26,584 nucleotides of DNA, taken from JAVBPA01 sp031549925 (lineage in GTDB: Bacteria > Bacillota > Clostridia > Oscillospirales > CAG-272). Position numbers and translations under genes: made by a program. This document shows, piece after piece, positions 1 through 6,361 of the stretch; the stretch's first letter is position 1, and each line of letters starts with the position of its first letter. The notes under the pieces were generated by a model. That model did no database searches. It was not told the DNA's origin and was given only the letters and a program-made list of their open reading frames with translations. The stretch lies in NCBI GenBank assembly GCA_031549925.1, contig JAVBPA010000014.1:1-26584 (forward strand), read 5' to 3'.

Positions 1-70
1 CGGCAGGGACCGCGGTCGCTTTTGAGAAAAAGCAAAGTCAACCAGTTGACTAGCCGCAAAACTTTTAAAA
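1..70 (+). repeat. Intergenic palindromic repeat, copy 1 (left part cut by window edge)
   Basis: This copy reads CGGTCGCTTTTGAGAAAA, then a single 18-bp unit at 34-51 (AAAGTCAACCAGTTGACT), then AGCCGCAAAACTTTT. The unit contains a perfect 7-bp inverted repeat, AGTCAAC/GTTGACT, with 2 nt between the arms. It lies directly downstream of the VanZ-like gene stop at 75. On the minus strand the GTTGACT arm is followed by a T-rich run, so it could assist termination. The same segments recur at 4860, 8791 and 23274. The left edge is unknown. Confidence 0.8.
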
Positions 71-74
71 CAAG

Positions 75-569
75 TTATTGCCGCTCAGTTTTGTTTTTGT
101 TGTGGTTATATATATAAAAAATTACAGCAAAAATTAGGATAGATGTAAAAGAAGCCGAAAAATCAAGCCAGACATCGCTTAATTGACCGCTTCTGCCGTC
201 AAAAGCCAATTGCAAGGTTTCATCTATAAGGGCAATTATTAAACAAATAAAAATCGGAAGAACTGAATTTTTTATTAAATTCTTTGAAAAAATAGAAACG
301 GAAGCCGTTATAAAAAGTCCGAGTACAAAAAATTCGATGTAATGCGCAAATTTGCGTATAACATTCGAAGAAATATTGGGTTTGCTATCTGTTATTTTTT
401 CAATTGATTCTTCAACCAAGTTTCTTACCGTTTCGCTCTGTATTGTTGAACTTTCCGCAGTTTTAATTGAATTGTAAAATATAAAACATGTTGTAAATAA
501 AGATAATAAGATTAAAATGAATCCGATTATTGTTTTTCTTTTCTGATTGAGAGCCGTTTTTACTTTCAT
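75..569 (-). CDS. VanZ-like family membrane protein
   Basis: A 164-aa membrane protein. Hydrophobic segments lie at about residues 14-33, 77-95, 101-118 and 133-153. The VanZ family signature is visible: RKFAHYIEFFVLGLF in the second segment, then LIDETLQLAFDGRSGQLSDVWLDF, whose DE..Q and GR.....D.W.D pattern is typical of the family. VanZ of the vancomycin cluster gives low-level teicoplanin resistance, but most chromosomal homologues have no proven function, so a resistance role should not be assumed. It starts 13 bp after the stop of the dehydratase gene on the same strand and is probably co-transcribed with it, which suggests an envelope or polysaccharide context. Repeat copy 1 follows its stop. 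Confidence 0.85.
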   Translation of the reverse strand: MKVKTALNQKRKTIIGFILILLSLFTTCFIFYNSIKTAESSTIQSETVRNLVEESIEKITDSKPNISSNVIRKFAHYIEFFVLGLFITASVSIFSKNLIKNSVLPIFICLIIALIDETLQLAFDGRSGQLSDVWLDFSASFTSILIFAVIFYIYNHNKNKTERQ

Positions 570-582
570 TTTTTTGTTTTTG

Positions 583-2442
583 TTATTTCATCCTATAAAA
601 AGTACCGGTAATTTGCGATAATTCGTTTTCAATTAAAAAGTCTGTATCGGGGCTGTCTTTAACTGTAATTTCACGCAATTTTTCAATATGATTAAATAAA
701 GATTCCCGGTCGGGAATATGCGGTTTTTCTATAAAAATTTTATTATTGGCTGTTTTATGAAGAGATTCGGAATCATGTAATAATTCTTCGTATAATTTTT
801 CTCCCTTCCGAAGCCCCGTATATTTGATAGTAATATCTTCGTTTACCCGCAGTCCTGCCAACTGTATGATTTTTTCTGCCAGATCGATTATTTTAACAGG
901 CTGTCCCATATCAAGCACGAAAATTTCGCCGCCGTTGGCCATTGCTCCTGCACAAATAACCAGCTGCGCGGCTTCGGGAATTGTCATAAAATATCTCGTA
1001 ATATCCGGGTGTGTAACAGTAACAGGGCCGCCGTTTCGGATCTGATTTTTAAAAAGCGGTATAACAGAACCGTTTGAACCAAGAACATTCCCAAATCGTA
1101 CCGCCGCAAATACTGTCGATGAAATACCGTTCATCGATTGAATAATCAATTCGCAGGTACGTTTTGTGGCACCCATAATATTTGTCGGATTTACCGCTTT
1201 GTCGGTCGATATTAAAATAAATTTAGAAACTCCGTTGTTAATAGCGGACTGTGCCGTATTCAGAGTTCCTAGTATATTATTTTTAACTGCTTCTTGAGAA
1301 GAAGTTTCCATTAAAGGGACATGTTTATGCGCTGCCGCATGAAAAATTATATCGGGTTTTTCTTGTGCAAGGATGTTGTTAAGTCTTATTTTGTCTTGAA
1401 CAGAGGCTATAAAAACATCTAAATTTAATTGAGAACTATATTTTTGCACCAATTCCTGTTCGATTTCATAAATATTATTTTCATAATTATCGATAATGAC
1501 TAATTTTTTCGGACTATGTAAAGCTATTTGCCGGCAAAGTTCAGATCCGATAGAACCCCCGCCCCCGGTTACCATAACTGTTTTATTACAAACAAAGGAA
1601 AGCACCGCTTCATCGGCTATGTTTATAGGGGGACGTCCAAGCAATTCTTCGGGAGTTATTTCACGCACTTTATCTATAATGTTTGTATTATCATTTAGCA
1701 TATATAGATAAGGCAATGTTTTTATCGGTAAACCTGTTTTTATACAATTGTTTATTATAGATAATTTTTGTTCATTCGAAGCGGAAGGTATAGCGATGAT
1801 AACAAGGTCTGCGGCACAAGCCGCGGCGACTTTATCAGCATTTGTTATACATCCCAAAACCGGTACCCCTAAAATACTTCTGTTTAATTTTACGGGATCG
1901 TCGTCAAGCAATGCGACAGGATTATATATACAGCAAGGAGATTGCACTATTTCATTTATAAAAGTATTTGCGGCAGAACCCGCGCCTACAATCAAAACAC
2001 GTTGTTTTTTTAAATTAACCGGTTTTTCCGGCAATGAATTTGACTTGGTAATTATAATACTTCGGTATAAAAGGCGTTCACAGACAAAACCTAGGGCTGA
2101 TATACATATATTCAACGCATAAAAATGAATCGGCAGTTCGATTGATAAAAGTATTAGACAAACAGAGAAAGTAATAACACCAGCTACGGTAGAGGTAACA
2201 ATACAGTAAAAGAAATCAACAGCCTGAGCATAACGCCATATTTTGCGGTATAAACCCACAAATAAAAAAATAATTACATATATGAAAAAAGATATAATTA
2301 TCAAGGACATTAATTCAAAAACAGTTTCGTTTCCGTTCGATATGTCGATACGGCATATTAATGTTGATATTATACAGGATAATATTAAAACAAATATGTC
2401 CAAAAAAAACATATATAAGGTACGTTTTGATAAAAATTTCAT
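583..2442 (-). CDS. Polysaccharide biosynthesis nucleotide-sugar 4,6-dehydratase (WbpM/CapD/PglF type)
   Basis: A 619-aa protein of the long membrane-bound dehydratase family. Four hydrophobic segments occupy about residues 10-130. A first Rossmann-type domain begins at VLIVGAGSAA (149-158), and the catalytic SDR domain carries VTGGGGSIGS (291-300). The active-site stretch STDKAVNPT (412-420) and NIMGATK (421-427) has Met where short SDR enzymes have Tyr, as in WbpM. The family converts UDP-GlcNAc to the 4-keto-6-deoxy sugar used for glycans such as bacillosamine or QuiNAc. The exact substrate here is inferred. Length and domain order are normal for the family. It is the first gene of a two-gene operon with the VanZ-like gene and has a perfect consensus promoter at 2507-2535. 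Confidence 0.92.
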   Translation of the reverse strand: MKFLSKRTLYMFFLDIFVLILSCIISTLICRIDISNGNETVFELMSLIIISFFIYVIIFLFVGLYRKIWRYAQAVDFFYCIVTSTVAGVITFSVCLILLSIELPIHFYALNICISALGFVCERLLYRSIIITKSNSLPEKPVNLKKQRVLIVGAGSAANTFINEIVQSPCCIYNPVALLDDDPVKLNRSILGVPVLGCITNADKVAAACAADLVIIAIPSASNEQKLSIINNCIKTGLPIKTLPYLYMLNDNTNIIDKVREITPEELLGRPPINIADEAVLSFVCNKTVMVTGGGGSIGSELCRQIALHSPKKLVIIDNYENNIYEIEQELVQKYSSQLNLDVFIASVQDKIRLNNILAQEKPDIIFHAAAHKHVPLMETSSQEAVKNNILGTLNTAQSAINNGVSKFILISTDKAVNPTNIMGATKRTCELIIQSMNGISSTVFAAVRFGNVLGSNGSVIPLFKNQIRNGGPVTVTHPDITRYFMTIPEAAQLVICAGAMANGGEIFVLDMGQPVKIIDLAEKIIQLAGLRVNEDITIKYTGLRKGEKLYEELLHDSESLHKTANNKIFIEKPHIPDRESLFNHIEKLREITVKDSPDTDFLIENELSQITGTFYRMK

Positions 2443-2506
2443 TTTACATATCGATTTATAATCGTCTCCATAATATAAGAAGCAAAACTTAAATATTTAT
2501 TAAATA

Positions 2507-2535
2507 ATTATATATTATTATAAAATGAATGTCAA
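2507..2535 (-). promoter_or_regulatory. Consensus sigma-A promoter for the dehydratase operon
   Basis: On the minus strand TTGACA (2530-2535) is followed by exactly 17 nt and TATAAT (2507-2512), a perfect match to the vegetative consensus. It lies about 65 nt upstream of the dehydratase start at 2442. It is one half of a divergent pair with the promoter at 2585-2613. Confidence 0.8.
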
Positions 2536-2584
2536 TAGTCGTGTATTGTTTTTATATTATGTAATTTTTATTAACCGCAAATTC

Positions 2585-2613
2585 TTGACAGTAATGGTTG
2601 TTTTATATATAAT
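2585..2613 (+). promoter_or_regulatory. Consensus sigma-A promoter for the Gfo/Idh/MocA gene
   Basis: TTGACA (2585-2590), 17 nt, TATAAT (2608-2613): a perfect match with ideal spacing. The predicted transcript start is near 2620, giving a leader of about 48 nt before the ATG at 2668. A ribosome binding site GGAGGA lies at 2655-2660. Confidence 0.85.
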
Positions 2614-2667
2614 GTAAACTAGTGACGACGGAATCGTTATAATTTTAAAATACCGGAGGATTTATAA

Positions 2668-3753
2668 ATGGATAAGGTTAGAATAGGTATTATCGGCTGC
2701 GGAGGAATCGCAAACGGCAAGCATATGCCTGCGCTTAAACGCTTGGCTAATGTCGAAATGGTTGCGTTTTGTGATATAGTTATAGAAAGAGCTGAAAAAG
2801 CCGCTTCCCAATACGGAGCTGCCGGAGCTAAAACATATCTTGACTACAAAAAAATGCTTGAAGATAAAACAATCGATATAGTACATGTATTAACTCCGAA
2901 CAGATTACACAGCATTATAACAGTTGATGCGCTCGAAGCGGGAAAACATGTTATGTGCGAAAAACCTATGGCAATAAACTCCGCGGAAGCTAAAAAAATG
3001 CTTGAAGCCGCTGAGCGTACAGGTAAAAAACTTACAATAGGATATCAAAACCGTCAGCGTGCAGATTCTTTGTACATGAAAAAAGAAGCTCTCGACGGAA
3101 CATTCGGTGAAATTTATTACGCTAAAGCGACAGCAATACGCCGCCGCGCCGTTCCTACATGGGGCGTATTTTTAAATGAAGCCGAACAGGGCGGAGGTCC
3201 GCTTATAGATATCGGAACACATGCTATTGACTTGACACTTTGGATAATGGATAACTATAAACCTAAATATTGTGTAGGTACAACCTATCATAAGTTAAAT
3301 AATTTATCCGGCGATGATCAGGGGAACGCCTGGGGAACATGGGATCCCGCAAAATTTACGGTTGAAGACAGTGCTTTCGGTTTTGTCGTTATGGAAAACG
3401 GTGCTACTATTACACTGGAATCTTCATGGGCTTTAAATTCTCTGGATGTCCGCGAAGCGGTAACAACAGTTTGCGGAACCAAAGCCGGCGGAGATATGGA
3501 AGGCGGAGTTCGTATAAACGGAATACGCAACGGACGTCAGTATGTGTTAAATCCTAACCTTAAAGCCGGCGGAGCAGCTTTTTATGAAGGAGACGGAAAC
3601 GAGGAAGCGCACGAACGCGAAGCACGTCTTTGGATTAATTCCGTAATAAACGATCAAAAGCCTTTTGTTTTACCGGAACAGGCGTTCTGCGTAACTCAAA
3701 TACTTGAAGGTATTTATACATCCGCTAAAACCGGAACAATTTATACTTTTTAA
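2668..3753 (+). CDS. Gfo/Idh/MocA family NAD(P)-dependent oxidoreductase
   Basis: A 361-aa protein of typical family length. The N-terminal Rossmann fold has the dinucleotide motif IGCGGIA (9-15). The family EKP motif is at 98-100, and the substrate-domain stretch GGGPLIDIGTHAIDL (175-189) contains D181 and H185, the usual catalytic positions. Members oxidise or reduce sugars, inositols or sugar derivatives in the cytoplasm. The specific substrate cannot be told. The ATG at 2668 follows GGAGGA with a 7-nt spacer. A TIM-barrel sugar isomerase/epimerase follows 115 bp downstream, a pairing common in inositol and rare-sugar catabolism, so the two probably act on one substrate. Confidence 0.93.
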   Translation: MDKVRIGIIGCGGIANGKHMPALKRLANVEMVAFCDIVIERAEKAASQYGAAGAKTYLDYKKMLEDKTIDIVHVLTPNRLHSIITVDALEAGKHVMCEKPMAINSAEAKKMLEAAERTGKKLTIGYQNRQRADSLYMKKEALDGTFGEIYYAKATAIRRRAVPTWGVFLNEAEQGGGPLIDIGTHAIDLTLWIMDNYKPKYCVGTTYHKLNNLSGDDQGNAWGTWDPAKFTVEDSAFGFVVMENGATITLESSWALNSLDVREAVTTVCGTKAGGDMEGGVRINGIRNGRQYVLNPNLKAGGAAFYEGDGNEEAHEREARLWINSVINDQKPFVLPEQAFCVTQILEGIYTSAKTGTIYTF

Positions 3754-3868
3754 ACGGTAATTTTATTGTAAGAAATAACCCGGAAAATAATTCCGTGATT
3801 ATCAGAAAGATATTTTCGGTTTTGTTTTTAACTACGGAAGATAATATTAATCAGGAGGGCAGAATATT

Positions 3869-4855
3869 ATGAAATTAAGTGTTCTTGCCGTATTATACGG
3901 TGCGCTTCCGCTCGATGCGGCTCTTGCGAAGCTTTCTGCGCTTGGCGTTGAATCTGTTGAAATCGGAGCGGGTGGATATCCGGGAAAATCCCACTGCGAT
4001 CCAGAAATATTATTGCAGAATGAAGATAAATTCTTTGAATTTAAATCTGTGATAAAAAAATATAATATGCCGATATGTGCTTTTGCCGTACATGGAAATC
4101 CCGTTCACCCTAATGCCGAAACCGCAAAATCATTCGACAACGATTTCCGCAACGCTGTATTGCTTGCCGAAAAACTTGGGGTCGATACGGTTATAACTTT
4201 TTCGGGATGCCCCGGCGACCATAAAGACGCACGTTATCCGAACTGGGTTACATGCCCTTGGCCGGATGACTTCTTGTCGATACTTGATTATCAGTGGAAT
4301 GAAGTATTAATCCCTTATTGGAAAAATGCAGGCGCTTTTGCCGTATCTCACGGTGTTAAGCATATTGCACTTGAAATGCACCCGGGATTTTGCGTTTATA
4401 ATCCCGAGACTTGCTTGCGTCTGCGTGAAGCTGTCGGTAATTGCGGAGGCGAAGAACCTGTAATCGGGGCGAACTTTGATCCCTCTCATTTAATTTGGCA
4501 GGGAATGGATCCGGTTGCCGCTATACGTAAACTAGGTTCCGCTATTTATCATTTCCATGCGAAAGATACAAAGATTGATAAATATAACACCGCGGCTGAC
4601 GGAGTGCTTGATACAAAGCATTACGGCGACGAATTGCATCGTTCATGGGTATTTCGTTCGGTCGGATACGGAAACAACATGCAGTATTGGCGTGATATGG
4701 TTTCGAATCTGCGTCTTGTCGGATATGACAGAGTACTGTCGATAGAACATGAGGACAGTTTGATGTCAATAGACGAGGGTCTTTGCAAAGCGGTTGATTT
4801 CGTCAAAAAAGCTATAATATCAGAACCTAAACCGAATTCCATGGCATGGGCTTGA
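3869..4855 (+). CDS. Sugar phosphate isomerase/epimerase (AP endonuclease 2-like TIM barrel)
   Basis: A 328-aa protein of the xylose-isomerase-like TIM-barrel superfamily. A metal-binding set typical of the family is visible: E169 in IALEMHPG, D204 and H207 in NFDPSHL, H230 in YHFHAKD, and E293 in LSIEHED. Members isomerise or epimerise sugars, keto-sugars or inosose in the cytoplasm with a divalent metal. The substrate here is unknown. The start is fixed by AGGAGGG about 9 nt before the ATG. It is downstream of the Gfo/Idh/MocA gene and probably in the same transcript, although a 115-bp gap separates them. Its stop is 4 nt from the start of the largest repeat element. Confidence 0.9.
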   Translation: MKLSVLAVLYGALPLDAALAKLSALGVESVEIGAGGYPGKSHCDPEILLQNEDKFFEFKSVIKKYNMPICAFAVHGNPVHPNAETAKSFDNDFRNAVLLAEKLGVDTVITFSGCPGDHKDARYPNWVTCPWPDDFLSILDYQWNEVLIPYWKNAGAFAVSHGVKHIALEMHPGFCVYNPETCLRLREAVGNCGGEEPVIGANFDPSHLIWQGMDPVAAIRKLGSAIYHFHAKDTKIDKYNTAADGVLDTKHYGDELHRSWVFRSVGYGNNMQYWRDMVSNLRLVGYDRVLSIEHEDSLMSIDEGLCKAVDFVKKAIISEPKPNSMAWA

Positions 4856-4859
4856 TTTA

Positions 4860-5088
4860 GGTACGAGGAGCGGTCGCTTTTGAGAAAAGCAAAGTCAACA
4901 AGTAAACTAAAGTCAACAAGTAAACTAAAGTCAACAAGTAAACTAAAGTCAACAAGTAAACTAAAGTCAACAAGTTGACTAGCCGCAAAACTATAAATAA
5001 TTTGTATATTAAAATCATAGTAATTATGGCATAAATAACGTTTTTTGCGGAGCTTTTTTTCGCAAAAAAGCGACCGTAGTTCCGTACC
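4860..5088. repeat. Intergenic palindromic repeat, copy 2 (most complete, 229 bp, inverted ends)
   Basis: The left end GGTACGAGGAGCGGTCGCTTTT and the reverse complement of the right end GGTACGGAACTACGGTCGCTTTT form imperfect terminal inverted repeats. Inside the left end GCTTTT-GAG-AAAAGC can fold. Inside the right end GCTTTTTT-TCGC-AAAAAAGC can fold with an 8-bp stem. Between them lie five 18-bp tandem units (4891-4980) and an AT-rich stretch. The right part (4980-5088, 109 bp) aligns end to end with copy 4 (12290-12398, also 109 bp). No transposase is encoded, so it resembles a MITE or other non-autonomous palindromic element. Confidence 0.85.
4891..4980 (+). repeat. Five tandem 18-bp units inside repeat copy 2
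   Basis: Four identical units AAAGTCAACAAGTAAACT (4891-4962) are followed by a variant unit AAAGTCAACAAGTTGACT (4963-4980). The last unit forms the dyad AGTCAAC-AA-GTTGACT with 7-bp arms. There are no spacers between units. Copy number differs between family members: five here, about three at 23289-23341, one at 34-51 and none at 8791-8842. Confidence 0.95.
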
Positions 5089-5108
5089 ATATATTTTATC
5101 TAAAATCT

Positions 5109-5149
5109 AAGGGCAAGCTTTTTTATCAAGCTTGCCCTTGTTTTTTATT
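5109..5149. terminator. Strong intrinsic terminator between convergent genes
   Basis: A perfect 12-bp stem AAGGGCAAGCTT (5109-5120) and AAGCTTGCCCTT (5128-5139) encloses a 7-nt loop and is followed on the plus strand by GTTTTTTATTT. It sits between plus genes ending at 4855 and the minus gene ending at 5149. On the minus strand the hairpin is followed by TTAGATTTT, so it may work in both directions. Confidence 0.88.
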
Positions 5150-6063
5150 TATTTGGATTTTTTAGAACGTATTTTATTTACAGTAAATACACCTGCTGCA
5201 GATATTGCCGCTGAAAGAGTTCCCAATAATAATATATCAAAAGTCTGTGCTGCGGGTTTTACTGTCGGTGTTGTTGTTTCTGTTTTCGTTTCTGCTGTTT
5301 CCGCTTCGGCTGTCGTTGTTTCCGCGATTGTTTCAATTGCTCCGGCTTGAGTGTCTGTCAGAGTATAAACCGCATTTTTTTCTCCGTTGAACCACCAGCC
5401 GTCTGTATATATTGCCTGTGTGCCGTCGACATCATCCATTATAACGCATTGAATATATAATTTTGCGCCTGTTTTAAATTCGATTGCCGGAGTTATTTTG
5501 TCAAAAGTTGAAAAAGGAATAAATCCCTCTATAAGAAATGAATTACCTTCAAACTTAACTGCTATTTTACAAGTACCGTTGACATTTCCGTTAATTGCGA
5601 AATGTTCAAAAATATCAGGATCACCATTGCTTGTTTTAGGATGGAAAGTGAAAAACAAATGTTGACCTGAACCGCCGTCAGCAGAATCTTCTGCCGTATG
5701 TATTCCGATTTGTATGCCGTCTCCTGAATTTAAAGCTGCTCCGTATTCAGGTGCTGTGCCGGGTGCGGTATTGTCTTTTATGTCGGCATAAAAATACAAA
5801 CCATCATCTGCCCACATGTAGTTAAAAGAAGAGCCTGGTGTAAAAAAGCTTGGTTCGTTTGCTGTAGGTATGTTGCCTTTGCTTGCGTCCATAACAACTT
5901 TAAGCGCATTGTCCCATTCTCCGCTTGATACTATTCCATCAAGAACAGGTGCTTTTACAGCTTTCGGAATGTTATATTCTGTGAGAGCGAACATGTTTTG
6001 CGTAAAAATTGCTATCAGTAAAATCAAAGTCAAAGCAAAAAATAAAACTTTTTTAGAATACAT
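5149..6063 (-). CDS. Secreted CBM9/DOMON-like sugar-binding protein with C-terminal wall or membrane anchor
   Basis: A 304-aa exported protein. Residues 1-27 form a signal peptide ending near MFA. Residues about 31-235 look like a carbohydrate-binding module family 9 beta-sandwich (KAPVLDGIVSSGEWDNA near the start, then an aromatic-rich core with MWADDGLYFYADI and GDGIQIGI). A Thr/Glu/Ala-rich linker spans about 240-268. The C-terminus has QTFD (273-276), a hydrophobic segment (277-298) and a basic tail RSKKSK, arranged like a sortase sorting signal, although the motif is not LPXTG. There is no catalytic domain, so a role in holding carbohydrate at the cell surface is inferred. It has its own promoter at 6114-6142 and ribosome binding site AAAGGGGGA. 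Confidence 0.75.
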   Translation of the reverse strand: MYSKKVLFFALTLILLIAIFTQNMFALTEYNIPKAVKAPVLDGIVSSGEWDNALKVVMDASKGNIPTANEPSFFTPGSSFNYMWADDGLYFYADIKDNTAPGTAPEYGAALNSGDGIQIGIHTAEDSADGGSGQHLFFTFHPKTSNGDPDIFEHFAINGNVNGTCKIAVKFEGNSFLIEGFIPFSTFDKITPAIEFKTGAKLYIQCVIMDDVDGTQAIYTDGWWFNGEKNAVYTLTDTQAGAIETIAETTTAEAETAETKTETTTPTVKPAAQTFDILLLGTLSAAISAAGVFTVNKIRSKKSK

Positions 6064-6100
6064 TTATAAATTCCCCCTTTATAAAATAAAATAATTTATA

Positions 6101-6142
6101 ATATACTTCTCAAAGTATATCATGTGTATACAAAAATGTCAA
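6101..6142 (-). promoter_or_regulatory. Promoter of the CBM9-like gene with overlapping dyad
   Basis: On the minus strand TTGACA (6137-6142) is followed by 17 nt and TATACT (6114-6119). A dyad ATATACTT-CTCA-AAGTATAT (6101-6120) overlaps the -10 box and the presumed start point, a position that suits repressor binding. The promoter call is strong. The operator is an inference. Confidence 0.7.
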
Positions 6143-6254
6143 TGCATACTAAATAATTAATCTAATATTTATGCAAAATACACAATGGTTTGTGAAACAA
6201 TTTTAACAAAAAACACAATAATTGCCCGAATTTAGTAGTATCGCAGTTAAATAA

Positions 6255-6300
6255 ATTTAAAATTAAAAATGCTGTTACAACCAAAATATGGTGTAACAGC
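6255..6300 (-). terminator. Intrinsic terminator after the ceramidase-like lipoprotein gene
   Basis: The stem GCTGTTACA (6271-6279) pairs with TGTAACAGC (6292-6300), extended by a CC/GG pair past a bulge. On the minus strand the hairpin is followed by ATTTTTAATTTT. It lies about 60 bp after the stop at 6362 and closes the 11299-6362 operon. The remainder of 6064-6361 holds only the promoter of the next gene. Confidence 0.75.
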
Positions 6301-6361
6301 AAAAGTATATATTTTTGAGCAGAACAATTTTAAATGAATTTATAAAAACTTATTACAGTAC

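Noticed and set aside
1748..2122. 124-aa plus-strand open frame inside the dehydratase gene
   Set aside because: It lies antisense to a clearly coding Rossmann-domain region with strong family motifs. No ribosome binding site or family resemblance.
3754..3868. Terminator or promoter in the gap between the oxidoreductase and the TIM-barrel gene
   Set aside because: Only a 5-bp CGGAA/TTCCG stem without a T run and no -35/-10 pair were found. Read-through from the upstream promoter is simpler.
4891..4980. Possible CRISPR array because of regular 18-bp repeats
   Set aside because: The units are directly adjacent with no spacers, are too short for CRISPR repeats, and no cas gene is present. They are a minisatellite inside a repeat element.
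4857..5090. Minus-strand open frame with repeating VYLLTL residues
   Set aside because: It is a by-product of the 18-bp tandem DNA repeats (18 is a multiple of 3). The frame covers the repeat element exactly, and no ribosome binding site was found.
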